A DNA stretch of 38,878 nt from a virus, in the IMG/VR virus record IMGVR_UViG_3300025151_000109, positions 1 through 38,878 of that record. One strand, given 5' to 3'. The translations under genes and the position numbers were made by a program. The stretch's first letter is position 1. The number at the start of each line of letters is the position of its first letter. The notes beneath the pieces are model-generated. The model was not told the DNA's origin, did not search any database, and saw only the letters and a list, made by a program, of their open reading frames with translations. Positions 16,259 to 24,498 of this stretch are shown here, piece after piece.

Positions 16259-18693
16259 TAATTCAATCTCCTAAATGTCACATCAACCTTGCTGTAATCT
16301 ACAGCGTAGTATCCTGTGTCTGTTAAGTGCCGTGCCCATGGCACTTCCTGTGCCATAACTCCCATGTACCTGCCCGGCAACTGCTTGTATTTAAACGAAT
16401 AGACATTGACACCCGCGGGTGACTGTCCTATGAGTCTTATGTCTTCCTTTAGCCTCATGTCGCTGAACTTGAATCCACCACCTGAGAAGAATTTGCCAAC
16501 CGAACTAGCAATACTGCCAATTTTTAGTCCAACGTTTGTTCCCACGTTTTGCCAGAAAGATTGTCCTCCCAGTTGGGCATCTCTGGCATTGAACAGACCA
16601 GTTTTTGTGGCAAGGCTCTTGACTTGGCTCATGCCAACAACCTGTCCTCCGATCACACTAGAATATGTCTGCGTGATGCTGTTTAGATTTGCTATCGTTC
16701 CTTCGATGTTGCCAGCAGATAAATCTTTAGTCAATCCTTTCACGTCATTCAAGGATTTATTGGCAAGATTTAATTGGTCCAATCCTGTCTTGCCTAGTGT
16801 GAATAATTCTCCCGTGGAGTTGACAAACACATTGTCTTTGAACAGTTCTGTGCTGGATCCAGTGTATTTCTCTACCACCTGTGAGGCCAACGTTGATGTA
16901 AAATCTTTTGTTTTCTTATATAGATCTGTGGTCTTCACAAGTTTTACTTTTTCCGATATACTGTCTTTGAGTTCGAACGGTAGGTCTATTCTTTTTGTTA
17001 TTCCATATATGTCATTGTATTTTGTTCCAAACTCTGTGAGAAGTTTTTTTGCTTTTGCACCATCTTTGCTGTTTCCCATTTTCTGTTTCAGGTATTCTAG
17101 TGCGTCAGCCTGGTACTGTGCATCACGTATGGCACTGTTCTTGCTGATCCTGTTCTGCATGTTGACAAATTCTGCTGTGCCTGGAGTCCGTGACAGTTTG
17201 CTCCATTGCTTTTTATCGTCCGAATCGATTGGTATCAATCCATCACTGCCTATCACACTGGCCCTGAACATAGGTTCGTGCGTGACAAGTCTATGAACAG
17301 TCGTCTTGGTATCCCTGGTGAATTTTTCTAGCGGCTTGATTCCTTTCTGTGTGAGTTCAACATCTCCTTCATCTCGCAACTGCATTCCTACTTTGTCTTT
17401 GGTCAACCAACTTGGTCCCCATGCACTGCTTGGCGCTGTTGAATTGAAGTGGACCTGTGCACCTGCCAAATGTATCTGTCCTCCTGCACCGTGCAGTTGT
17501 GTTCCACTTGTGAATGATGTTATGCCATCCCTGGCGTAATCCCTTATGGATCCTTTCTGTGAACTGTTGAGTATTCCTTTGTCACCTATGTTGAGCATTG
17601 TGTCTGCGGAATGTATCATCTCGTTAGCCGAACTGACTCTCAACTGACCATTGGCATGGATGTTCACGTTTGAATCGGAGTGCAAATTGAAGTCTCCCTC
17701 GGTCCTCATGTTGATTCCACCTATGCCCGAATACAGATCTATCCTTCCGTTCGACTGCATCTCTATCCAAGCGTTTCCAGACGCATTGGCTATGTATATG
17801 GAACCGTCTGTGTCATGCATCAATATCTGGTGCCCGGATGCGGTACGCAATCTCGTCAGTTGGTTGTTGCCTCTGATGTCACCGTCATCCATTACAAAAC
17901 TGTGCCCTGGAACCCTGTCCGGACGTACGGATGATCCTTCCAATCCATAGTTTATTGACCGGGAGTCCGGTCTCACTCTACCCGGTGTGCTGATACCAAA
18001 AACTTGGCTGGGGGTCTCCCTACGTGCCGAGGATGTTGTGGTTCCCCTCACGTTGTCTGATATAAGTCCCTGCTCCAACAGTTGCTCGGCCAGTATGTCA
18101 TTGACCGGGTACTTCCATTTATCCATTGTCTCAAGTGTTTCACCGTCTGCATACATCCTCATGTTTTTCTCTCCGGCCGGTACAAAATCCGTGCCGTATA
18201 TTTCTTTTTTGGTTTGAGAGAAATCCACTCCGCCTGCACCTACCCTAGAATCTTGTGTGGCACCATGCCCTGGTATCTGTTGATTCACTAAAGGTTTCTG
18301 CACACAGCCTATCCAGAATGCCGAACTGGCACCCCTCTCGCCTTTGGCAAATATAACCAATACCTCTGTGTCTATGTCGGGTGGCACCGCCCACATACCA
18401 TAACTGTGCTGTGTCTCCTTGTAATCATAGGGATCAGTTTTTGAAACTGCTTCTATGCTCTTGGCACCGTAGAACGGTGACAGGTACTGACACCAGATCA
18501 CCTGATTGGCAGTTGGCTTGGTGGTGTTTGTGAGGGCGGGTATGTTCACTCCCAGTCTACCCATCTTCAATGGATCGATCGCGTATTTCACTGTGCCCAC
18601 GTACGGACCACTGTCGGTGTCCTGAAATTTCTTGTTGAAGTCCTTCTGGTTGTCGTGTGTGTCTGTGAATCCTGATGAATAATTGTATGTCAT
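16258..18693 (-). CDS. 5: gp5-like baseplate spike with C-terminal S74-type domain
   Basis: An 811-residue central spike protein. Residues about 30-150 form the gp5/VgrG-type OB-fold region (YVGTVKYAIDPLKMGRLGVN, ending with FWIGCVQKPL). Residues about 255-425 are beta-helix-like with short repeats (HQILMHDTDGSIYIANASGN, NVNIHANGQLRVSSA). I see no T4-type lysozyme domain, which T4 gp5 (575 residues) has between these parts. Residues about 430-735 are helical, low-similarity sequence. From residue 744 the protein reads SDMRLKEDIRLIG, followed by GRYMGVMAQEV, the signature of Peptidase_S74 (endosialidase-type intramolecular chaperone) with its Ser and Lys. It follows the gp27-like hub, as in the T4 gp27-gp5 complex and VgrG, and overlaps gp25 by one base. 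Confidence 0.85.
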   Translation of the reverse strand: MTYNYSSGFTDTHDNQKDFNKKFQDTDSGPYVGTVKYAIDPLKMGRLGVNIPALTNTTKPTANQVIWCQYLSPFYGAKSIEAVSKTDPYDYKETQHSYGMWAVPPDIDTEVLVIFAKGERGASSAFWIGCVQKPLVNQQIPGHGATQDSRVGAGGVDFSQTKKEIYGTDFVPAGEKNMRMYADGETLETMDKWKYPVNDILAEQLLEQGLISDNVRGTTTSSARRETPSQVFGISTPGRVRPDSRSINYGLEGSSVRPDRVPGHSFVMDDGDIRGNNQLTRLRTASGHQILMHDTDGSIYIANASGNAWIEMQSNGRIDLYSGIGGINMRTEGDFNLHSDSNVNIHANGQLRVSSANEMIHSADTMLNIGDKGILNSSQKGSIRDYARDGITSFTSGTQLHGAGGQIHLAGAQVHFNSTAPSSAWGPSWLTKDKVGMQLRDEGDVELTQKGIKPLEKFTRDTKTTVHRLVTHEPMFRASVIGSDGLIPIDSDDKKQWSKLSRTPGTAEFVNMQNRISKNSAIRDAQYQADALEYLKQKMGNSKDGAKAKKLLTEFGTKYNDIYGITKRIDLPFELKDSISEKVKLVKTTDLYKKTKDFTSTLASQVVEKYTGSSTELFKDNVFVNSTGELFTLGKTGLDQLNLANKSLNDVKGLTKDLSAGNIEGTIANLNSITQTYSSVIGGQVVGMSQVKSLATKTGLFNARDAQLGGQSFWQNVGTNVGLKIGSIASSVGKFFSGGGFKFSDMRLKEDIRLIGQSPAGVNVYSFKYKQLPGRYMGVMAQEVPWARHLTDTGYYAVDYSKVDVTFRRLN

Positions 18694-18702
18694 ATTTTAT
18701 TA

Positions 18703-18710
18703 AATTTATA
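18703..18710 (-). promoter_or_regulatory. Possible late promoter before gp5
   Basis: The minus strand reads TATAAATT, seven of eight matches to the late consensus, ending 9 bases before the gp5 ATG and overlapping the stop of the upstream gene. The position resembles the better box before gp6. AT-richness makes a chance match possible. Confidence 0.35.
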
Positions 18711-21069
18711 TAGTAGGTATTCCTAAGTCCTTGTAATCTTTTATGTTATTCCATCTTTCGTTTTTCCGTTTTTCCTTCTCGGCATCCTTTAAAATGTTGT
18801 CAATACTCTGGTTGGAGAACTGCACCATCTCTGGATCTATTCCTGCACCCTGTTGGTTGTTGAATCTACTACAGAACAGAGTCTGTTCGAATGTCCCCTG
18901 ATTGAACGAGCTCTCTATCTTGTTGACCTGATACAGTCCATTGAAAAATATGTTCTCGTCACGATATTTTGCTTTGTTGGTAAATGTTGTGCCTTCCAGT
19001 TCGTCTATGTCATCGGGAATCCTGTAATTTATGTTTATAATAGGCACGTACTGATCTGCGTTGAAGTTCTCGTTGTCGTAATCGTATGGTCCTTCACCAC
19101 CAAACTTGGTGCTATTTCTCAAATTCTTTATAGGCATGTATGTGTCCTGGCACAGGTATGCGGGATCTCCCAGTATCTGCAATTCGATCTTGGCCATGTC
19201 AGCCACCGGATTGGTGAGATAGTCGTAGAACTCCTGTGGCTTCTTGGACTTTTCATCGCCCTTGAGTAGGCTCCTACCTCGCAGAGATGATGGGTAAGTC
19301 CGCAACGGCATCAGTTCCTCTGGGTAGTCTTCCCTTCCGATCGCTCCCTTACGCTTGGTGGCGTCGAATGTGATCTGTCCTGTGTTGGCTTCATCATCTC
19401 CCCTTACATTCCTCATGTAGTACGCTGTTTTGTAGTACATTCTCAAATTACGTACATCTATGTTGTCTCCTGTGTATATGTAATTGTATTCCTTATGAAC
19501 CCTAGAACTCCAATCTATCTTGCCTATGGATATTCCCGGTTTCAGGAATTTTGCCACGTGTAACTTGACCTGCACCGCTTGGTATATGATTTTCTTTGGA
19601 TGCATTTTCGTGATCTTGTCAAAACGCTTGGTGTCTGTTCTCACACTGGTCTTGATTTTGAACCAATTCACGAATTGATTCTTGTCCACTATCGCTTGAA
19701 TCTGCTTGCCATCCTTCTTTGTGAATAGTTCGGCCACTTTAACAGGATCTTTCAGCGTGGCATCATCCACTTGTCCTGTTCCCTTGAGATATGCCGTCCA
19801 GAAATTCTCCGCAAGGTCCTGGTATCCCGTGCCGGCCCTGATGGCGTCCTCGAAAAATTTCACCAGAGATATCTGCATGTCTGCACTGCCTTCGATCTTT
19901 TTGACTTTTGGATTGCCGGTCTCAACTGAATCGTTGGTTCCCACAGAATCCGTCCCTAATTTTATTTCTGTGTCAATTTCCTGGCCGTACCTGTTTGTGA
20001 ATTTTAAGGTCTCACCCACACTGCCGGTCAGGTTGGTCTTTTGTTGGCCACGATAGGTGAGTCCTGCCTCCCTCACCTCGTCTGTGATGTCAAACACATA
20101 TTCATCCGCATACTGCCTCTGTCCTTCTTTGATCTCATCCGTCATCTGTTGTTTCAGCACACTTTGTACATTTGCTACCCATTCGTCGATGTCTTTTGCG
20201 AACACGGGCACCAGTGTTCTGGAAAACTTGAATCTGTCATCGTAGGCCAATTCTGGATAAGGCGTGGCGACCATGGAATACTTTGTTCCGGATTGATCCA
20301 CGTCAAATTCCACCCTGGATATAAGCACAGGTATCTTCCGCACGTGTCCTGGCTGTGAGGCAACCGGTTTGCCATGCTCGTCGAACCCCTTGAAATCTAT
20401 GGTCAACAGCAAAGGTGCGTCCTGGTAATCCTTGTACCCGTTCAGTGCCGTGGTCGCCCTGACCTTTTCTATGAAAGAACAACCATATGGTTCATGTATC
20501 TCAAACTCCATCTTTGTGAACTGTCCCAGGCCACGTTCCGTGTTTGGTCCTGCCGTGGACACTATGTTCACGTTTTCTATGAATATGTCATGTCCCCTCA
20601 GCAAAATCCTGATGCTGTCGTTGTACTCTTCATCAAATGCCTTTTGCCTCTGTATTGTAGTTGCATCATACTCTGGATCCTGACCGCCAGTGTCTTTCAC
20701 TTCGGTGGTTCCACTAAAATTAGCATCTCCAATTCCGCCAGTCCTCGCTATAATATCATGCGGAGGATTTTTTAGATATTTGTGTGTGTTGAGTTCCTCT
20801 TCATTTATTCCACTCAGCGTGAATATATAGTTGTAGGTTGCATACCTGTGCAACACGTTTGGTCTGATGTTGGAATCTTTTTCACCTGACTTGTTGGCGT
20901 TGTTATCTTCGTAATCATTAAGGTTGGTGGCCTTGATGAAACTAGTCTCGAGCCCTTTGTAGTCGTTGTTGTCGACACGTCCTATAGTATTTTTGTTGTT
21001 TTTGAATGCGGCATCAACCAATTGTTTAGGTGGCATTCTAGATGTTCTTCCTTTTACAACTTTAGCCAT
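18706..21069 (-). CDS. Baseplate hub protein, probably gp27-like
   Basis: A 787-residue protein between the gp53-like gene and gp5. The call rests on position (gp27 and gp5 form one complex in T4 and are fused in VgrG) and on hub-like segments: HRYATYNYIFTLSGINEEEL near residue 75-95, GLGQFTKMEFEIHEPYGCSF near 180-200, and a C-terminal GLYQVNKIESSFNQGTFEQT, which resembles the closing strands of phage hub proteins. It is twice the length of T4 gp27 (391), so it must carry extra domains. The start follows the gp53-like stop by one base. The final residues are Lys/Glu-rich. A tail-fibre-like alternative is less likely given the position. Confidence 0.6.
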   Translation of the reverse strand: MAKVVKGRTSRMPPKQLVDAAFKNNKNTIGRVDNNDYKGLETSFIKATNLNDYEDNNANKSGEKDSNIRPNVLHRYATYNYIFTLSGINEEELNTHKYLKNPPHDIIARTGGIGDANFSGTTEVKDTGGQDPEYDATTIQRQKAFDEEYNDSIRILLRGHDIFIENVNIVSTAGPNTERGLGQFTKMEFEIHEPYGCSFIEKVRATTALNGYKDYQDAPLLLTIDFKGFDEHGKPVASQPGHVRKIPVLISRVEFDVDQSGTKYSMVATPYPELAYDDRFKFSRTLVPVFAKDIDEWVANVQSVLKQQMTDEIKEGQRQYADEYVFDITDEVREAGLTYRGQQKTNLTGSVGETLKFTNRYGQEIDTEIKLGTDSVGTNDSVETGNPKVKKIEGSADMQISLVKFFEDAIRAGTGYQDLAENFWTAYLKGTGQVDDATLKDPVKVAELFTKKDGKQIQAIVDKNQFVNWFKIKTSVRTDTKRFDKITKMHPKKIIYQAVQVKLHVAKFLKPGISIGKIDWSSRVHKEYNYIYTGDNIDVRNLRMYYKTAYYMRNVRGDDEANTGQITFDATKRKGAIGREDYPEELMPLRTYPSSLRGRSLLKGDEKSKKPQEFYDYLTNPVADMAKIELQILGDPAYLCQDTYMPIKNLRNSTKFGGEGPYDYDNENFNADQYVPIININYRIPDDIDELEGTTFTNKAKYRDENIFFNGLYQVNKIESSFNQGTFEQTLFCSRFNNQQGAGIDPEMVQFSNQSIDNILKDAEKEKRKNERWNNIKDYKDLGIPTI

Positions 21070-21070
21070 A

Positions 21071-21370
21071 CTACACTCCTAAATCTTTAGAAACATTTGC
21101 TGGCTTTGGTAACTGTATGGTCACTCCTGGTTTGAAGTCATATATGGGGTCTTCGATCTGATCTGGGTTACGCTGTGCGAACACCCACCAAAGCCTCGGT
21201 GAGCCATAAAGGTCAAATGCCAACAGGTCGGGCCTGTACGCATATGTTCTTTCAATGGTGTAACTTTGATCGTCTTGTTCTGCTGTCAATGTCCTCGGTA
21301 CCAGTGTGCCCAGGTTGATGGCGTTCTGGGGTGTGTTGAAATATGGTGATGTGGATGAATACTTGGCCAT
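21071..21370 (-). CDS. Baseplate wedge protein, gp53/LysM-like
   Basis: A 99-residue protein. Its core, YRPDLLAFDLYGSPRLWWVF followed by AQRNPDQIEDPIYDFKPG, closely parallels the gp53/LysM-type stretch of T4 gp53 (RPEELANAIYGNPQLYWVLL). T4 gp53 has 196 residues, so this is a short version reduced to the LysM-like core. In T4 gp53 joins wedges together into the baseplate. It overlaps the upstream tube-cap gene as TAATG and precedes the hub gene by one base, so the three are probably translationally coupled. Confidence 0.75.
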   Translation of the reverse strand: MAKYSSTSPYFNTPQNAINLGTLVPRTLTAEQDDQSYTIERTYAYRPDLLAFDLYGSPRLWWVFAQRNPDQIEDPIYDFKPGVTIQLPKPANVSKDLGV

Positions 21371-22200
21371 TAGATGAATCCTACCTCGTTGGCTCCTTTG
21401 CCGTTCAACTCACCGTTGACGAATTTCTTCATTGAGAACTCCTTGATTGATTCTCTCGAGTAGACAGGAGTTATCAGTACCGAAATGTTTGACAGGGTTG
21501 GTGCCCAAGATTGGTCTGTTTCCAATGCCGGGAGGCCCAGTAGTTTCTCTCTGGTTCTGGCAGAAGTATAGTCTGATTCATTCTGCCTAGTAGATATGTA
21601 GTCTATGCCTGGTCTCAGTTCAACGTTGAACGAATTTATCACAACAGGTATCTTGTGGAACATGTGATCACCGTAACCAAACAAGTGCATGATCGGTGGT
21701 GGATTCCCCTTGAGGTTGTCTGTGTCCTTTCCGAAAAACATTTTTGTTGCACTACGTAGGAAATTCACTGTGGCTACCCAGTGCTTGGCGTCATCGGAGT
21801 TCTGTACTGGAAATTCTCCAATGATGTTCATCTGGTCGACCTGTGAATTCTGATACGCCTGAGCAGGATAATTGTTATGGGTCACTGCCAGTGGATTGTA
21901 GTTTGCAGAATGCTGTATCACAACCGCTGGAGTCAATGGCCAAAATATTCCCCTAGATTCGGCCAGGGGTTTCAGTAATTCATTGTTATCGAAATCAAAG
22001 AATCCTTCCAGGGGTGATCCCTGTGGCACCTGTAATCTCACACGCCAGTCTGTTTTGTCCTGTCTGCCAGACCATTTTGCCTGAGCTCGCGTTAGTCTGA
22101 GATCCCTGTTAATACCAGAACCTGATAGCCTTGCGAGGGTTCGGTTAAAGAATCCTGTCGCTACGTTCTTTACTGCTGTTCCTATTGCTTTTAATGGCAT
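21370..22200 (-). CDS. Baseplate tail-tube cap/initiator, gp48/gp54-like
   Basis: A 276-residue protein, first gene of the leftward baseplate operon. The segment PPPIMHLFGYGDHMFHKIPV, continuing VVINSFNVELRPGIDYI, is typical of the tube-like gp48/gp54 family that caps the hub and starts tail-tube polymerisation; WVATVNFLRSATKMFFG before it also fits. T4 gp48 and gp54 have 364 and 320 residues, and I cannot tell which is the closer relative. Only one such gene is present here. The ATG at 22200 has a weak upstream purine stretch rather than a clear Shine-Dalgarno sequence. A consensus late promoter lies 46 bases upstream. Confidence 0.78.
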   Translation of the reverse strand: MPLKAIGTAVKNVATGFFNRTLARLSGSGINRDLRLTRAQAKWSGRQDKTDWRVRLQVPQGSPLEGFFDFDNNELLKPLAESRGIFWPLTPAVVIQHSANYNPLAVTHNNYPAQAYQNSQVDQMNIIGEFPVQNSDDAKHWVATVNFLRSATKMFFGKDTDNLKGNPPPIMHLFGYGDHMFHKIPVVINSFNVELRPGIDYISTRQNESDYTSARTREKLLGLPALETDQSWAPTLSNISVLITPVYSRESIKEFSMKKFVNGELNGKGANEVGFI

Positions 22201-22245
22201 CTTTACTGGTTGATTTCCTTTTCAAAATTTTGTATACTTTAACTA

Positions 22246-22253
22246 TATTTATA
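22246..22253 (-). promoter_or_regulatory. T4-type late promoter of the baseplate operon
   Basis: The minus strand reads TATAAATA exactly, 46 bases before the first gene of the operon, giving a predicted leader of about 40 bases. It is the natural start of the leftward transcript from 22.2 kb to beyond base 1. Confidence 0.75.
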
Positions 22254-22343
22254 GGCATTATTTTAGGCGCACTTAATTACCCACACGGCACGATTTAACA
22301 GACCTGTTTGTGGTCACTTTTACACTAACAATATTGGAGAAAC

Positions 22344-23324
22344 ATGAAGAGAGTAAAATACCTAAACAACCGAGATCTGCTCATACAGATACACGCCAGC
22401 AAGAACACATATTGCTCATATGTGAATACAGAGGATTCACAGTACGATATCATAGTGCCAAATCTCAAGAAAATAAATGTGAGGACCATAGCAGAAGCGA
22501 AAAAGAACAGGGCCAAGAGATTGACACAAGAAGCGTGGGAACAGGCCAAAGCGGCAGGAATAAAGAAAATAAAACTTGCAGACTACACAGTATCGCCAAG
22601 GAAAATTGATAAAACAGATCTGGTGTTCAGGGTAATGATGTTTGACCACATACCCATGGACAGCGAAAGAAAAAAGAATCCAAAACAGACAGCAGACCAT
22701 CACAGCAAAGTGAACTTTCCGCCATTTCAACACTTCAGGGTTGACAGCAAGAACAAACCCAAATGTGTAGGCAAAAGCCATTGGGTTGGTGGAATGGACA
22801 ACGGACATTTCTCAGCGGATCACGGAAAAATGACGAACCAACTGGCATTGATGTACATGAAGTTGTGTGAGAGGTATGGTACCAGAGCAAACTGGAGAGG
22901 CTACACGTACAATGACGAAATGCAATCACAGGCACTGATGCAGTTGAGTCAGATTGGTTTACAGTTTGACGAATCAAAATCGGACAACCCATTTGCATAT
23001 TACACAGCGGCAATAACGAACAGTTTCACAAGAATACTGAACATTGAAAAGAAAAATCAAGCAATAAGGGATGACCTTTTAGAATTCAACAACATGATGC
23101 CAAGTTTCACAAGACAGAACGAGAATGAAACAGGTACAGCCAGTTACAAGAAAAGAATAAAATCTGCACATGGCGAAGGTAAAATTGTTAACAAGACAGG
23201 TATAAAAAAATTAAACAAGATATACAAGAAAAAAGGTACACTCGACTCAGAAGACTTTAAAGAGGTAAACTACAAGAAAGTAGACATGACCGATCACAAA
23301 CCAATAATTAAAAAGAAATGGTAA
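22344..23324 (+). CDS. 55: Late-transcription sigma factor, gp55-like with long N-terminal extension
   Basis: A 326-residue protein. Residues about 150-245 resemble the gp55 sigma-2-like core: MDNGHFSADHGKMTNQLALM, NWRGYTYNDEM, DNPFAYYTAAITNSFTRIL and IEKKNQ. In T4, gp55 (185 residues) recognises TATAAATA promoters with gp33 and the gp45 clamp. Residues 1-145 (MKRVKYLNNRDLLIQIHASK, then a Lys/Arg-rich region) are not part of T4 gp55 and look like a second domain. The C-terminus is Lys-rich. The ATG at 22344 has a GGAG about six bases upstream. It leads a plus-strand group with gp47 and gp46 and starts 143 bases from the divergent late operon that it would control. Confidence 0.75.
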   Translation: MKRVKYLNNRDLLIQIHASKNTYCSYVNTEDSQYDIIVPNLKKINVRTIAEAKKNRAKRLTQEAWEQAKAAGIKKIKLADYTVSPRKIDKTDLVFRVMMFDHIPMDSERKKNPKQTADHHSKVNFPPFQHFRVDSKNKPKCVGKSHWVGGMDNGHFSADHGKMTNQLALMYMKLCERYGTRANWRGYTYNDEMQSQALMQLSQIGLQFDESKSDNPFAYYTAAITNSFTRILNIEKKNQAIRDDLLEFNNMMPSFTRQNENETGTASYKKRIKSAHGEGKIVNKTGIKKLNKIYKKKGTLDSEDFKEVNYKKVDMTDHKPIIKKKW

Positions 23325-23327
23325 CCT

Positions 23328-24347
23328 ATGTTTTTTAAAAAAGTTGCTTGTTTCACTGACATACACTTTGGAATGAAGGGCAACAGTCGTGTACACAACG
23401 ACGACTGTGAAGCGTTCATTTATTGGTTCATAGAACAAGCCAAAGCACATGGTTGCGAAACCTGTATATTTCTAGGGGATTGGCACCACCACAGAGCAAG
23501 TACAAACGTGTCCACAATGAACTACACTGTATCAAATATGGAAAGATTAGGTGCGGCATTTGAAAAAGTTTATGTGATAATGGGCAATCACGATTTGTTT
23601 TACAGAGAAAAAAGAGAAATCAACTCAATGGAATTCATAAGAAATATCCCAAACATACATCTTGTCAACGAATGGATAGTGGAAGATGACGTTGCAATCA
23701 TACCGTGGATAGTTGGAGATGAATGGAAAAAAATCCAAAAAATGAAACAAAAATATGTGTTCGGACATTTTGAACTTCCATATTTCAAAATGAATGCAAT
23801 GGTGGAAATGCCTGATGTAGGAGGAATACAGACAGATCATTTTGCAAACTGCGGACAAGTTTTTTCAGGACACTTCCATAAAAGGCAAGTAATGAAGAAT
23901 GTCACATACATGGGCAACGCATTTCCACACAATTATGCAGATGCTTGGGATGATGATCGAGGCATGATGGTGATAGAAATGGGTGGCAAACCAAAATACA
24001 TAAACTGGCCAGACATGCCGAGATATATTACAATCAAAGTTTCCGAACTATTAGAAGATCCTGACAAATATCTCAAGCCAAAAATGTATGTGAGAGTAAC
24101 CTTAGATATTAAGATTTCATATGAGGAGGCGAATTTTGTCAGAGAAACATTTATAGAAAAATACCAATTGAGAGAACTACAACTTATACCGGAACAAGTA
24201 GACAATGCACAACAACCAACTGTTGAAGTGCAAAAGTTTGACAGTGTAGATCAAATTGTTATAAAACAATTACAAGGAGTAGATTCTGAAACATATGACA
24301 AAAATATATTAACAGCAATCTATAATGATTTGGATGTCCAGAATTAG
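23328..24347 (+). CDS. 47: Recombination nuclease gp47 (SbcD/Mre11-like)
   Basis: A 339-residue calcineurin-type phosphoesterase, the same length as T4 gp47. The metal-binding motifs are in order: TDIHFG (D11, H13), GDWHHH (50-55), GNHD (86-89), GHFE (146-149) and GHFHKR (181-186). With gp46 it forms the phage Mre11/Rad50-like complex that resects double-strand ends for recombination-dependent replication. It starts four bases after the gp55-like stop, and its end overlaps a 54-codon ORF that bridges to gp46. All expected metal ligands appear present. Confidence 0.95.
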   Translation: MFFKKVACFTDIHFGMKGNSRVHNDDCEAFIYWFIEQAKAHGCETCIFLGDWHHHRASTNVSTMNYTVSNMERLGAAFEKVYVIMGNHDLFYREKREINSMEFIRNIPNIHLVNEWIVEDDVAIIPWIVGDEWKKIQKMKQKYVFGHFELPYFKMNAMVEMPDVGGIQTDHFANCGQVFSGHFHKRQVMKNVTYMGNAFPHNYADAWDDDRGMMVIEMGGKPKYINWPDMPRYITIKVSELLEDPDKYLKPKMYVRVTLDIKISYEEANFVRETFIEKYQLRELQLIPEQVDNAQQPTVEVQKFDSVDQIVIKQLQGVDSETYDKNILTAIYNDLDVQN

Positions 24348-24498
24348 TAAAAAGAAATTGATAAAAGTTTTAAAAGGTGATCTTGAGCAACCTGTCACAA
24401 AACAGTCACTCTTGGATCAACTTGCAAAACCTGTAACACAGGAAGAATGGCTACGAGGCTACAACGAATGGAAGAAGAAACAACTTGCTAACGATTAA
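24334..24498 (+). CDS. Small conserved-position ORF between gp47 and gp46
   Basis: An ATG at 24334 opens 54 codons (MSRISKKKLIKVLKGDLEQP to the end KKKQLAND). It overlaps the gp47 end by 14 bases and the gp46 start by 14 bases, so it fills the whole space between them in a different frame. The N-terminus is Lys-rich and the middle reads TQEEWLRGYNEWKKK. I recognise no domain. The dense packing and absence of any other use for the gap argue for a real gene; the lack of a clear Shine-Dalgarno sequence argues for caution. Confidence 0.55.
   Translation: MSRISKKKLIKVLKGDLEQPVTKQSLLDQLAKPVTQEEWLRGYNEWKKKQLAND

Noticed and set aside
16406-17296. 296-codon plus-strand frame
   Set aside because: It lies wholly inside the gp5-like gene on the other strand, has no family features, and follows from that gene's codon use.
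22254-22343. Early promoter for the gp55-gp47-gp46 group
   Set aside because: A TACACT at about 22321 could be a -10 box, but I found no matching -35 and no repeat of the pattern elsewhere.
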